From contig NZ_RQPI01000008.1 of the NCBI RefSeq assembly GCF_003854965.1, forward strand, positions 62,001-126,000: a DNA stretch of 64,000 nt, read 5' to 3'. Source of the stretch: Paenibacillus rhizophilus (GTDB taxonomy: Bacteria > Bacillota > Bacilli > Paenibacillales > Paenibacillaceae). The translations under genes were made by a program, and so were the position numbers. The notes beneath the pieces were generated by a model. It was given only the letters and a program-made list of their open reading frames with translations. It searched no databases and was not told the DNA's origin. Positions 1 to 8,761 of the stretch are shown one piece after another (within the stretch, counting starts at the first letter, position 1; each line of letters starts with the position of its first letter).

Positions 1-524
1 ACTGGTTAACCCATATTTTGAAACAAGACATTGTTAATCTGTCCATTCATCTGCGGACAAGAGAGGAAATGAGCAAAGTGGATGCTCATTGGGAACTGAT
101 TCCGGAGATTAAGAAACTTCGTGATGAGGTGGCACCAGATACACTGCTGACCATTAACGGGGATATCCCTGACCGTCAGACCGGCTTGCAGCTCGCTGAG
201 CAATACGGTGTGGATGGTATTATGATTGGGCGCGGTATTTTTCATAATCCATTTGCTTTTGAGAAGGAGCCGAAGGATCACAGTAGTAGGGAATTGCTTG
301 ATTTGCTGCGGCTGCATCTGGATCTCCATGATCAATATTCAGCACTGGAACCACGTTCGTTCAGATCTCTTCCTCGATTCTTTAAAATATATGTCCGTGG
401 ATTTCGAGGGGCAAGTGAATTAAGAAATAGCTTAATGAACACAAAGTCAACAAGTGAAGTACGTGCGCTGCTCGATGAATTTGGCAATAAGGAGCATGAT
501 GGGGCAGAGGAACGTGGAAAATAA
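1..524 (+). CDS. tRNA-dihydrouridine synthase, C-terminal part (cut by window edge)
   Basis: The frame is open from the first bases of the window, so only the C-terminal ~173 residues are present. Dus enzymes use FMN and NADPH to reduce uridines in the D-loop of tRNA. The visible part has the end of the FMN TIM barrel: an IHLRTREE strand, then LTINGDIP (FMN-phosphate side) and [18 protein letters not shown], the usual last barrel strand, followed by the helical tRNA-binding tail. It ends about 100 bases before the next gene. The Dus subfamily cannot be assigned from this fragment. Family assignment is firm; the start lies outside the window. Confidence 0.9.
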   Translation, partial: WLTHILKQDIVNLSIHLRTREEMSKVDAHWELIPEIKKLRDEVAPDTLLTINGDIPDRQTGLQLAEQYGVDGIMIGRGIFHNPFAFEKEPKDHSSRELLDLLRLHLDLHDQYSALEPRSFRSLPRFFKIYVRGFRGASELRNSLMNTKSTSEVRALLDEFGNKEHDGAEERGK

Positions 525-625
525 AAAAAGAGACGTGAATTAGATGGAGGATCGGATGAACGGAGACGGGGACCAAACCCGGAGCCAACAAGCCTTTCCT
601 CTGTTTTGTTATGGAGGGGGATTAC

Positions 626-1195
626 ATGTCCTGGAGCAAATTGAAGCAGCATCTGGAGGGCTTTCTCAGTCCTTCGTTAAATGGAAGGGTAGAATACCGC
701 GCACCGGGTTACCGCTATTTACCTGATAAATCAGGGATTTGTTATTTTTCGGTAGATAAAAAGAACATACTCAATATGAGTGATAAAACGAGCTCCATCA
801 GATGGTATCAAACGGAGCTAGAAGTTAAGAATGATCCCGGTATCCAAATTCCTATCAGCAGTGACGACATTGAAGCGGTCAGAAAAGGTACCAAGGGGCC
901 AGTGCCGGAGGATCGTCTAATCGTAATGGCCAGAAGCAGAAAAAGTTCAGAACATGCAAAAGAGCTTTTGTCCGCACAGGCTTCATTAGTTAAATCCAAT
1001 TTTATCGTAGTGGCTAATAAGTTCTTAACTACCCCTGTAGAGGAAAGCCTGGAGAGCAATGATATTTTATTGAATATTCTGGCTTTGGTGGACCGAAGGG
1101 TTGGGAAAAAGCGGATTCTAAACATGTCCGAGAAGATGATGTTAAAGCATCCGGCTGTGCGGTATTTTTATGAGTTGAGGCGGGGTGGGGTGTGA
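626..1195 (+). CDS. conserved protein of the SF0329 type, function unknown
   Basis: A 189-residue soluble protein with no signal peptide or membrane segment. I chose the ATG at 626 because GGAGGGGG lies 5 bases in front of it; an in-frame ATG at 611 has no such site. The sequence (MSWSKLKQHLEGFL at the N-terminus, an internal RYLPDKSGICYFSVDKKN stretch, KHPAVRYFYELR near the end) resembles a family I know only as SF0329-type proteins, recognised from memory. The stop codon overlaps the first codons of the YcgL-like gene, and RtcB follows, so an RNA-repair-related operon is a reasonable guess but nothing in the protein proves it. Confidence 0.6.
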   Translation: MSWSKLKQHLEGFLSPSLNGRVEYRAPGYRYLPDKSGICYFSVDKKNILNMSDKTSSIRWYQTELEVKNDPGIQIPISSDDIEAVRKGTKGPVPEDRLIVMARSRKSSEHAKELLSAQASLVKSNFIVVANKFLTTPVEESLESNDILLNILALVDRRVGKKRILNMSEKMMLKHPAVRYFYELRRGGV

Positions 1196-1811
1196 ACTGA
1201 ATGATTTACACCTGCGGATGATCATAGATGGGCAGGGGATACCAATAGTGATAGGTCCCCGGAATCAGCTTTTTCACATAACTTCCTTTAAGTCGAATCC
1301 GCCGCTGCTCGAGTGGCTTCAGTCACCGATTGTATATAGGGAGAATCATACGATTGCAGAACAAATTCGCCGTATTTCTCCATTCACGTTTTCCCCAAAG
1401 TCATGTATGTACCACTATTTGCACATGGCAAAGGGGAACTACCGGGAGTACCTGCAGGGTGAGCGGGTGAAAATCAAAAAATACTTCTATGTTCTCCGCC
1501 CGATATTAGCTTGCGAGTGGATCGAGAAGCAAAATACCATGCCGCCTATTGAATTTGATCGGCTGGTCGATTCTGTTGTGCCAAAGGGAAGCGAGCTTAA
1601 GATGGTTATCGACGGTTTGCTTGTCCGCAAAAAGGCAGGCGATGAAATGGATTACGAAGCGAGGATTAATCCGATCAACGAGTTTTTGGAGGAAAGGATC
1701 GAGTATTACGAGCGGATGGCAGCGGTCTTGCAATCGTCTGGTGGGGGCCAGGATCAGCGGCTTGATGATTTGTTCCGTTCCGTGCTAAAGGAAGCATGGG
1801 GGGAAAAGTGA
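1185..1811 (+). pseudogene. YcgL-type nucleotidyltransferase missing its catalytic N-terminus
   Basis: From about residue 36 on (KSNPPLLEWLQSPIVY, then SPKSCMYHYLHMAKGNYREY and DEMDYEARINPINEFLEERI) this is the C-terminal part of the YcgL/COG3541 DNA-polymerase-beta-like nucleotidyltransferases, which are commonly next to rtcB. The family's N-terminal catalytic segment, with GSRAWG and the metal-binding DYD motif, is absent: the first 35 residues here are unrelated, and the upstream gene leaves no room for it. The first in-frame start is a GTG inside the upstream gene with no good ribosome site. The simplest reading is a deletion that fused foreign sequence to the C-terminal domain. It may still be translated, but should not transfer nucleotides. 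Confidence 0.65.
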
Positions 1812-1857
1812 TGAGTACGATTGGAAAGGCATTCTTATAACAGGAGTGAACTAATTT

Positions 1858-3084
1858 ATGGCTTATCAAAATATAAACGGCGTGCTTGTATGGGGCACCC
1901 CCGACGAGGGGGCGCTTGCTCAAGCAAAAACCTGCGCAGAAACAGGAAATGTCGTCCAAACGCTACTTATGGCGGATCATCATAAAGGATACAGTCAGCC
2001 GATCGGTGGGGTTGTCGTATATGACGGGCAAATCTCCCCTTCTGGCGTTGGATATGATATTGCATGCGGAAATAAAGCGGTGCGAACCCTGTTGACTGCG
2101 GAAGACATAAAGCCCAGATTGGCGAGGATTATGGATGAGATCGCCCGCAAAATTTCGTTCGGGGTGGGCCGTGTCAATCAAGAAAAGGTTGATCATGAGC
2201 TTTTTGACGATCCCGATTGGGACGTTTACAAGACGGTAGGCAGGCAGGAACACGACAAGCTGAAGACATTGGCGCGTGCTCAGCTGGGTACGGTCGGCAG
2301 CGGCAATCACTTCGTCGATTTGTTTGAAGAAGCGGGAACGGGCCGTGTATGGATCGCGGATCATTTCGGAAGCAGAGGGTTTGGGCATAAAACGGCGAGC
2401 GGGTTTATCAATCTGGCGGCAGGCAGGGAGTTTCTAGCGAACGCTCCTGGCGAGAAGATGGACCAGCCGCCTGTACTGCTTGATCTATGCAGCGAGCTTG
2501 GCGATATGTATTACCGGGCGATGAGGTTGGCTGGACGTTACGCCTATGCGGGACGGGATTATATGATGAGGCAGGTCTTGGCGATTCTCGGAACAGAAGC
2601 GGACCTTGAAGTGCATAACCATCATAACTACGCCTGGAAAGAGACGCATAGCGGAAAAGAAGTCGTTGTCGTCTGCAAAGGAGCGACTCCGTCCGCGCCG
2701 GGCCAGACCGGATTTATCGGCGGGAGTATGGGGGACATATCCGTTATCGTAAAAGGCAAGGACAGCATAGAGAACCGGGAGACTTACTACAGCACCGTAC
2801 ATGGAGCCGGACGGATCATGAGCCGGACCCAAGCAGCAGGAAAAATGAACTGGAAGACTCGTACAAGAAGCGGGGGTCAAATCACCACGAAGCAAATGTT
2901 GGACGCCGTTCAGGCCTTCGGTGTAGAGTTGCGTGGCGCAGGTACGGACGAGAGCCCCTTTGTTTACCGGAAGCTTCAAGAAGTGTTGGATGCGCATGCC
3001 GAAACGATCGAGGTCATGCATGTACTTAAACCGATTGGTGTTTGTATGGCGGGAGCGGATGAGTTTGATCCGTATAAGGATTGA
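1858..3084 (+). CDS. rtcB: RtcB family RNA ligase
   Basis: A 408-residue RtcB, normal for the shorter bacterial type. RtcB joins 2',3'-cyclic phosphate or 3'-phosphate RNA ends to 5'-OH ends using GTP and Mn2+. Visible hallmarks: DHHKGYSQPIGG near residue 40, the metal-site GVGYDIACGNKAV with Cys70, GSGNHF near 147, HNHHNYAW near 252, PGQTGFIGGSMGD, and the VHGAGR segment near 315 whose His carries GMP. Start ATG 1858 follows GGAGTGAAC. It is probably the last gene of a transcript with the two genes upstream. No archease or Ro gene is seen in the window. Confidence 0.95.
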   Translation: MAYQNINGVLVWGTPDEGALAQAKTCAETGNVVQTLLMADHHKGYSQPIGGVVVYDGQISPSGVGYDIACGNKAVRTLLTAEDIKPRLARIMDEIARKISFGVGRVNQEKVDHELFDDPDWDVYKTVGRQEHDKLKTLARAQLGTVGSGNHFVDLFEEAGTGRVWIADHFGSRGFGHKTASGFINLAAGREFLANAPGEKMDQPPVLLDLCSELGDMYYRAMRLAGRYAYAGRDYMMRQVLAILGTEADLEVHNHHNYAWKETHSGKEVVVVCKGATPSAPGQTGFIGGSMGDISVIVKGKDSIENRETYYSTVHGAGRIMSRTQAAGKMNWKTRTRSGGQITTKQMLDAVQAFGVELRGAGTDESPFVYRKLQEVLDAHAETIEVMHVLKPIGVCMAGADEFDPYKD

Positions 3085-3580
3085 GCAATTGTTGCTTAAA
3101 ACTGTTCAAAGGGCCAAGGAACTGGATAGATCGAAAAATGAATTAAGGACTCCGGTATTCAAACTGGAGAACATGTGAAGGAAGATATTTATATACTGGA
3201 CCTCCAGAGTGGCAATACTGAAGTAGCATAAAAGCCGTAAATACTTTAAAGCAGGCCGAATACCTTTGCGTCCAATGATCGATGATCATGTTGCCGCTTT
3301 TCAAATTATCCCATCCGATTAGACCGTTTAATGTAATTAACATCCTCATGGAACACGCACCGATTCCAAAGCTTCGAACAAGCTTATCACCGTTCCAATT
3401 CCTAATATCCCCAGTGAATATCCGCTGATCTACCCTACGCTTAGGATGTGAAAAAACACGAATTTCATGGTTTTTTCCATGCCTCTGGCAGGTTTTTTCT
3501 GCAACTTTCTGCAATCGTAGATGAATCATATTAAATTCGAGGTATAATACCATACGAATCGGTTGTTTTATTTCACACAA
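3085..3580. other. gene-free spacer downstream of rtcB
   Basis: About 500 bases with no convincing gene on either strand. A 145-codon minus-strand open frame crosses it, but it has no recognisable domain, unusual composition and no good ribosome site. It may contain decayed sequence. I saw no clear terminator behind rtcB. A perfect 11-base palindrome GGTATAATACC at 3541-3551 lies near its right end, close to the TRAP operon promoters. Confidence 0.5.
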
Positions 3581-3611
3581 AATTCATATAGTGTTTAATT
3601 TGTGGTATAAA
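3563..3611 (+). promoter_or_regulatory. candidate promoters of the TRAP/catabolic operon
   Basis: Two overlapping sigma-A-like arrangements are visible: TTGTTT (3563-3568) with 18 bases to TATAGT (3587-3592), and TTCATA (3583-3588) with 17 bases to TATAAA (3606-3611). Either leaves a leader of roughly 250 bases before the first binding-protein gene. Neither is perfect; the assignment rests on spacing and position only. Confidence 0.4.
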
Positions 3612-3619
3612 ATATCACA
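3601..3619. promoter_or_regulatory. 19-base imperfect palindrome, possible operator
   Basis: TGTGGTATAAAATATCACA reads as TGTG-R-TAT-aaa-ATA-Y-CACA, a dyad with one mismatched pair that covers the second candidate -10 box. The 9-base centre between TGTGG and TCACA excludes a standard Crp/Fnr spacing. The likely ligand is a regulator of the operon, for example the V4R/PucR protein at 12153, but no second copy was found to support this. Confidence 0.35.
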
Positions 3620-3711
3620 TACAAAAAGAAAAGTTAAGATGAGACGGTAGATTACATTACATTATAATAACATCTAAGGGGGTGCAGTGAGCGGGAAGGA
3701 GATGTTTAGCC

Positions 3712-3744
3712 GACGGCAATATAATTCAATCTCTATTAGCCGTC
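3712..3744 (+). other. stem-loop in the TRAP operon leader
   Basis: GACGGCAATA pairs with TATTAGCCGTC across a 12-base loop (one bulge). It is not followed by a T run, so it is not a terminator; it could protect the 5' end of the mRNA or be incidental. Confidence 0.3.
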
Positions 3745-3865
3745 ACCCTCCTTTAGGTATTAACCGGCCCGGAATGGATTCGTTAGGACAGGAATCGAGA
3801 GTTGAGGAGAGAAGCAGCAGCGGTTGCCGAATAATCAGCCAACGATTAAGGATGGAGGTGGTTCT

Positions 3866-4936
3866 ATGAGAAGAATGTGGATGAGCTTCTTATCCGTAAG
3901 CATGCTGCTCATGCTGATCGCTTGCGGCAATAATTCCGGTACTTCAAAGGCTGAGCCTGCTGAAGGGAGCGGGACGGGGGAAACAAAGGCGTCAACCGAT
4001 AAACCGATTGAACTCAACTACGCTTTTTTTGCCCCGGCCAGCACGTTTCCGGCCAAACAGATGCAGAAGTGGAAGGAAGAGCTGGAGAAGCGGACGAACG
4101 GCAAGGTATCCGTCAAGCTGTTTTTCGGGGGGACGCTCCTGACCGACAAGAACATGTACGACGGCGTCAAGAGCGGGGTCGCGGACATCGGCTCGTCGGT
4201 AACGACCTACGAACCGGGCAAATTCCCCTTGCTGACGATTGCCGAAGCGCCCACCGTATTTCAGAACTCCAAGGTTGCGAGTCAGGTTATCTATAATCTG
4301 ATCAAAGAATTTCCGCCGGATACGTTTAAGGACGTCAAGCTGATCACCGCATTCGCTTCCGAACCCTCCTTTATACAAATGAAAGAGCCGGTGGCTAGCC
4401 TGAAGGATTTGAGAGGCAAGCAAGTACGAATTCCGGGCGGCCTCGCCCCGGTATTAAAAGAGCTTGGCGCTTCTCCGGTAGGCATGTCGCAGAGCGAAGC
4501 GGTTGAAGCGCTGCAGACCGGAGTGGTCGAGGGGTACGTCTCCTCCCGCGAAGTACTGATGGATTTGAAATTTGCCGAGATGGTCAAGTTCGTGACCGAT
4601 TACCCGCTGACGGTATCCATTCATGCCGCGGTCATGAACATGGATACGTGGAACTCGCTGCCTCCCGATGTGCAGAAGGTTATCGACGAATTAGGCCCTG
4701 AGATGTCGGCCTGGACTGGAGACTATCTGGACAATCATGTGAAGGAATCGATGGATTGGTCGGTGAACGAGCAGGGGTTGGAGGTTGTAACTCTTTCGCC
4801 GGAAGAAAAAGCGGTTTGGGATTCAAAAATGCATCCGCTTCAGGAGAAAACAATTGCCGATTTGAAAGCAAAGGGTCTTCCCGCCGAACAATTCAAGAAA
4901 CGACTCGATGAGCTGAAGGCGGAATACTCGAAATAA
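3866..4936 (+). CDS. TRAP transporter substrate-binding lipoprotein (DctP family), copy 1
   Basis: A 356-residue extracytoplasmic binding protein for a carboxylate-type solute. The signal peptide ends in a lipobox LIAC at Cys22, so it is membrane-anchored as expected in a Gram-positive. The DctP fold is evident: IELNYAFFAPAS, KWKEELEKRTNGKV, a GVKSGVADIG segment, and GKQVRIPG, whose Arg usually salt-bridges the substrate carboxylate. ATG 3866 is chosen because GGAGGTG lies 5 bases upstream and the signal peptide starts there. It is first in the operon with the DctQ and DctM genes. A close paralogue lies at 10891, and the two differ most in the helix after EPGKFPLLTIAE. Confidence 0.93.
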   Translation: MRRMWMSFLSVSMLLMLIACGNNSGTSKAEPAEGSGTGETKASTDKPIELNYAFFAPASTFPAKQMQKWKEELEKRTNGKVSVKLFFGGTLLTDKNMYDGVKSGVADIGSSVTTYEPGKFPLLTIAEAPTVFQNSKVASQVIYNLIKEFPPDTFKDVKLITAFASEPSFIQMKEPVASLKDLRGKQVRIPGGLAPVLKELGASPVGMSQSEAVEALQTGVVEGYVSSREVLMDLKFAEMVKFVTDYPLTVSIHAAVMNMDTWNSLPPDVQKVIDELGPEMSAWTGDYLDNHVKESMDWSVNEQGLEVVTLSPEEKAVWDSKMHPLQEKTIADLKAKGLPAEQFKKRLDELKAEYSK

Positions 4937-5008
4937 TATCCGCGGACCGTCTGTGATCGCCGGCGTTTCGAATCGGCGGCCATCACGGCGGAACTGCCAA
5001 AAGGGAAG

Positions 5009-5581
5009 GTGAGAAGATTGGAGAGGGTGAATGAGCTTAAGGCGGTTCGAAAGGAAAGCATACGCAGCGATTGGAAAGAAGGTACAGCCTCCATTTTGAA
5101 TGCCCTGGAGAAAATCAGTCTCCGTGTCAATCAGTTTCTGGCCGTTATCGCAGGTTTGGCCATGTTGTTGATCGCGCTCCTGATCGTCGCCAATGTCATT
5201 ATCCGGGTCTTTTACGTGCCGATTCCCGGTGTCGGGGAAATCTCCGGATGGCTGTCCGCGATCACGGCTGCATTCGCGCTGGGCTATACCCAAATTCATC
5301 GGGGTCATGTCGATATCGACATTATTTTGGAGAAGTTTCCGGCCCGGATAAGAGGCCCTGTTCAGGGGCTGATGCTGCTCATCAGCATGCTGTTTTTCGG
5401 TCTGATCTCTTACCGCCTCGCCATCTATGCCTATGAGACGATGAAAAGCGGCGGGCTTTCGGAAACGCTGGCCGTCATTTATTATCCGTATATTTACCTC
5501 CTCGCTATCGGGTTCTTCGGCTTAACGCTATCCCTGTTGACCGATTCCATCAAATACCTCGTAAGGGGGGATCGCCGGTGA
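5009..5581 (+). CDS. TRAP transporter small permease (DctQ family)
   Basis: A ~190-residue membrane protein with four hydrophobic segments, the size and layout of DctQ, the small subunit that partners the DctM channel in sodium-driven TRAP uptake. Segments with LIALLIVANVIIRVF and a GEISGWLSAITAAFALGY helix are typical. The start is uncertain: GTG 5009 sits directly on the ribosome site, while TTG 5018 lies about 9 bases behind GGGAAGG and is better spaced. Its stop overlaps the GTG start of the DctM gene by four bases, which implies coupled translation. Confidence 0.88.
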   Translation: MRRLERVNELKAVRKESIRSDWKEGTASILNALEKISLRVNQFLAVIAGLAMLLIALLIVANVIIRVFYVPIPGVGEISGWLSAITAAFALGYTQIHRGHVDIDIILEKFPARIRGPVQGLMLLISMLFFGLISYRLAIYAYETMKSGGLSETLAVIYYPYIYLLAIGFFGLTLSLLTDSIKYLVRGDRR

Positions 5582-6867
5582 GCTTAACGGCCTACGCGCT
5601 GATCGGCATCGGGGTCATGTTCGTGCTCATGCTTTTGCGAATGCCCATCAGCTTCAGCATGTTTATCGTCGGTTTCCTTGGCTTGCTTGTTGTCGCCTCT
5701 CCCAATGCGGCTTATGCCGTCATCAGCGGCGATTTGTGGTCGCAGTTCTCCAGTTTTTCCCTCAGCGTCATTCCGATGTATGTCTTAATGGGAGAGATCG
5801 TCTATCGCTCCGGTATTACCGGTAAGCTGTTCCAGGCGGCCTACAAATGGGTCGGCCACTATAAAGGCGGCATGATCTGGACGGTTATATTGGCAAGCGC
5901 CGGCTTCGGATCGATCTGCGGTTCCAATTCGGCTACTTCGGCAACGATCGGCTCCATGGCGCTGCCGGAGCTGAAGAAATACCGGTACGACGATGAATTA
6001 AGCACCGGCAGCGTTGCCGGAGGCGGATCGCTCGGGATTATTATTCCGCCGAGCACCGTGCTCCTGGTCATTGCCATTCAGGCACAGCTCTCGATAAAAG
6101 ATTTGTTCGCGGCCAGTATTATTCCCAGCATTTTATTGGTGGTGCTGTTCCTGCTCATCGTATGGTACATCTGCCAGCGAAACCCGAATATCGGCCCCGC
6201 GAGTGAGAATGTGGCCCTGGTGGAGAAGCTGAAGGCCATTAGCGGCGTTATGCCGACGCTTCTGCTTCTGGTGTTTGTTATCGGCGGTCTGTTTCTCGGA
6301 TGGTTCACTCCAACCGAATCGGGGGCCGTCGGCGTAATCGGAGCTTTGGTGTATGCCTTGGCGACACGAAGTCTAAGCTGGGCGAATTTCAAGCTGGCCG
6401 TCTCTGATTCGCTGCGGTCCTCCGCTATGGTCATCATGCTAGTCGTTGGAGCGTTGATATTCGGCCGTTTCCTGACGATTACCAGGCTTCCGTATGAAGT
6501 GGCGGATTGGGTGACGTCCTTGCCTTTGGAGCCTGTCTGGATTATGGCCGGAATCTTCATTGTATTTGCAATTGGCGGCGCGATTATGGACGCCTTCGGC
6601 TTCCTGATCATTTCCATCCCGATCTTTTTTCCGACGGCTCTTCAGCTCGGCTATGATCCGGTATGGTTTGCGCTTATGATGTGCATTATTACCAGCTTGG
6701 GAGCCATTACGCCCCCTGTCGGGATCAACGTCTTTGTTGTCAAAGGCCTTGCGCCAGACGTGCCCATTACGAAAATATTCAAAGGCTCCATGTATTATGT
6801 GTATGCCTATCTGATATGCATCATCCTGTTGACGGCATTTCCGGCTCTTATGACTTTTATTCTGTAA
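5578..6867 (+). CDS. TRAP transporter large permease (DctM family)
   Basis: A 429-residue, very hydrophobic protein with about a dozen membrane segments, full length for DctM, the transport-forming subunit. Characteristic stretches are GSNSATSATIGSMALPELKK and GSLGIIIPPS, matched in the second half by LGAITPPVGINVFVVKG, the two pseudo-symmetric hairpin motifs of this family. It starts at GTG 5578 within the stop of the DctQ gene (GTGA overlap). With the two binding proteins in the same operon it probably serves both. Confidence 0.94.
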   Translation: MSLTAYALIGIGVMFVLMLLRMPISFSMFIVGFLGLLVVASPNAAYAVISGDLWSQFSSFSLSVIPMYVLMGEIVYRSGITGKLFQAAYKWVGHYKGGMIWTVILASAGFGSICGSNSATSATIGSMALPELKKYRYDDELSTGSVAGGGSLGIIIPPSTVLLVIAIQAQLSIKDLFAASIIPSILLVVLFLLIVWYICQRNPNIGPASENVALVEKLKAISGVMPTLLLLVFVIGGLFLGWFTPTESGAVGVIGALVYALATRSLSWANFKLAVSDSLRSSAMVIMLVVGALIFGRFLTITRLPYEVADWVTSLPLEPVWIMAGIFIVFAIGGAIMDAFGFLIISIPIFFPTALQLGYDPVWFALMMCIITSLGAITPPVGINVFVVKGLAPDVPITKIFKGSMYYVYAYLICIILLTAFPALMTFIL

Positions 6868-6918
6868 GCAGCAGGGAGGGCGGACAACGGTTGACCCTAT
6901 AGTGGAGGTGATATCGAA

Positions 6919-7902
6919 ATGCGGCCCAAAGTATATATTGCCTGGCCCATCCCGGATGAAATTGAGGCTTACCTGGCTGAGCATTGCAGCCTTCGAAAGT
7001 GGAAGGGGGAAATTCCGATCCGGTACGAGGAGCTGAAAGATGAACTGAAGGATGCCGAAGGGCTGCTTCTCGGAGAGGGCAGAATCGACGCCGGATTATT
7101 GGAGCAGGCCCCCCATTTACGGGTCGTCAGCACGATCAGCGCCGGATACAACAACCTGGATATCGAAGCGATGAAAAGCCGCAACGTCATAGGAACGAAT
7201 AATCCCGGTATTTCGGATAACTCCGTCGCAGACCTCGTATTTGGATTACTGCTTGCAGCCGCCAGAAAAATCGTCAAGCTGGACCGCTATGTAAAGGAAG
7301 GGTGCTGGACCCGGGGTATCGACTCGTCTTGGTACGGACTTGATGTCCATCATTCCACGATCGGAATCATCGGCATGGGCGGCATCGGGCAGGAGGTTGC
7401 CAAACGCGCCAAAGCCGGCTTCGACATGAAGGTGCTGTACTACAACCGCAGCCGAAGGCCTGAGGTCGAGCACCGGCTGGGCGCGGAGTATTGTTCCCTG
7501 GAGGAGCTGCTGACACAGTCGGATTTTATCGTCGTGATGCTGCCGCTCACTGCACAAACGGATCATTTGATTGGCGACCGGCATTTCGACCTTATGAAGC
7601 CTTCCGCAGTCCTAATCAACGCTTCGCGCGGCAGCATTGTGAACGAGCGGGCACTGATCGAAGCGCTTCGGGCGCGCAAAATAAGCGCAGCCGCCCTGGA
7701 CGTCTACGAGTTCGAACCGGTTAACCCGGATCACCCTCTTTTGAACATGGACAATGTGATCACACTTCCGCATGTTGGTTCGGCAACGGCAAAAACCCGC
7801 TTCAACATGGTCATGTCAGCAGCCCGAAACCTGGTGGCGGCTCTCAAAGGGGAAACCCCTCCGTTCTTAATCCGCGAATTTAAGGAAAGTGTACAGAACT
7901 AA
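6919..7902 (+). CDS. D-isomer-specific 2-hydroxyacid dehydrogenase
   Basis: A 327-residue NAD(P)-dependent oxidoreductase of the glyoxylate/hydroxypyruvate reductase group, which interconverts 2-oxo and D-2-hydroxy acids. The nucleotide-binding motif GIIGMGGIGQEVAKR starts near residue 149. The catalytic set is present: Arg in NASRGSIV (~236), Glu in VYEFEPV (~267) and His in LPHVGSAT (~284). ATG 6919 follows GGAGGTGATAT. It sits 51 bases behind the DctM gene in one transcript, so it probably acts on the imported compound or an early product. Confidence 0.9.
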   Translation: MRPKVYIAWPIPDEIEAYLAEHCSLRKWKGEIPIRYEELKDELKDAEGLLLGEGRIDAGLLEQAPHLRVVSTISAGYNNLDIEAMKSRNVIGTNNPGISDNSVADLVFGLLLAAARKIVKLDRYVKEGCWTRGIDSSWYGLDVHHSTIGIIGMGGIGQEVAKRAKAGFDMKVLYYNRSRRPEVEHRLGAEYCSLEELLTQSDFIVVMLPLTAQTDHLIGDRHFDLMKPSAVLINASRGSIVNERALIEALRARKISAAALDVYEFEPVNPDHPLLNMDNVITLPHVGSATAKTRFNMVMSAARNLVAALKGETPPFLIREFKESVQN

Positions 7903-7936
7903 AAGCACAAACCAAAAATATCGGGAGGTATGGGAT

Positions 7937-8728
7937 ATGAGTACAGAATTGAGCACAAACCTGGAATTGATGCAGGATAAGTATCCGATGAAATTCGGCA
8001 GCTTTGAGGAAGAACGGCTGCACCGCAAGCAGCGGCTCGCCGCCTCTTTCCGTTTGTTTTCCCTGTTTGGCTTCGATGAAGGCGTCGCCGGTCATATTAC
8101 CGCCCGGGACCCGGAATTTCCCGATCATTTCTGGGTGAACCCGTTCGGCATGCATTTCAGCCAGGTTCGCGTTTCCGATTTGCTGCTGGTGAACGATGAA
8201 GGGAAGGTAGTCGAGGGCAACAGCAATATGCTCAACCGTGCGGCTTTCGCCATTCACTCAAGTGTCCATAAAGCCCGTCCCGACGCCGTTGCCGCCGCAC
8301 ATGCTCATTCCTTTTACGGAAAGACGTTCTCCAGCCTCGGCCGCCTGCTCGACCCGCTTACCCAGGACGCCTGTATTTTTTACAACGATCACGGCCTGTA
8401 CAACGACTATTCCGGCGTAGTGTACGAAACGGAAGAAGGGGAACGGATCGCGGAGTGCCTGGGCAGCAAGAAGGCGGTTATCCTGCAAAATCACGGTCTG
8501 TTGACTGTCGGGCATTCCGTGGAATCGGCGGCATGGTGGTACATTACGATGGAGCGTTCCTGCCATGCCCAATTGCTTGCCGAAGGCGCTTCAACTTCCC
8601 CGATACCGGTTGCTCACGAAGCCGCTCTGGCGACCATGCAGCATGTAGGATCCGAAACGGCCGGCTGGTGCTGCTTCCAGCCGCTGTGGGATAAAATTAT
8701 CCGGCTGCAGCCCGACTTTCTGGATTAG
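7937..8728 (+). CDS. class II aldolase/adducin family protein
   Basis: A 263-residue member of the zinc-dependent class II aldolase/adducin superfamily, which includes fuculose-phosphate aldolase and 3-oxo acid decarboxylases. The zinc-ligand region AAAHAHSFYGKTFS and the later VILQNHGLLTVG segment are clear, as is the early FDEGVAGHITAR strand. ATG 7937 follows GGGAGGT by seven bases; in-frame codons upstream lack such a site. This subfamily often acts as a decarboxylase or aldolase in aromatic and hydroxyacid catabolism; the substrate is not deducible. Confidence 0.88.
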   Translation: MSTELSTNLELMQDKYPMKFGSFEEERLHRKQRLAASFRLFSLFGFDEGVAGHITARDPEFPDHFWVNPFGMHFSQVRVSDLLLVNDEGKVVEGNSNMLNRAAFAIHSSVHKARPDAVAAAHAHSFYGKTFSSLGRLLDPLTQDACIFYNDHGLYNDYSGVVYETEEGERIAECLGSKKAVILQNHGLLTVGHSVESAAWWYITMERSCHAQLLAEGASTSPIPVAHEAALATMQHVGSETAGWCCFQPLWDKIIRLQPDFLD

Positions 8729-8761
8729 GCATTTCCAAAAACAACGAGTGGAGGACACAGC

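Noticed and set aside
3100..3180. A tRNA-like or Y-RNA-like element behind rtcB (CCGG-loop-CTGG hairpin with a TTCAA loop)
   Set aside because: Only one arm resembles a T-arm; no acceptor stem, D-arm or anticodon arm pairs around it.
3143..3580. 145-codon minus-strand frame
   Set aside because: No domain, no ribosome site, odd composition; best explained as chance or decayed DNA.
3687..3869. 60-codon plus-strand frame in the TRAP leader
   Set aside because: It overlaps the real start and ribosome site of the binding-protein gene and has no plausible protein features.
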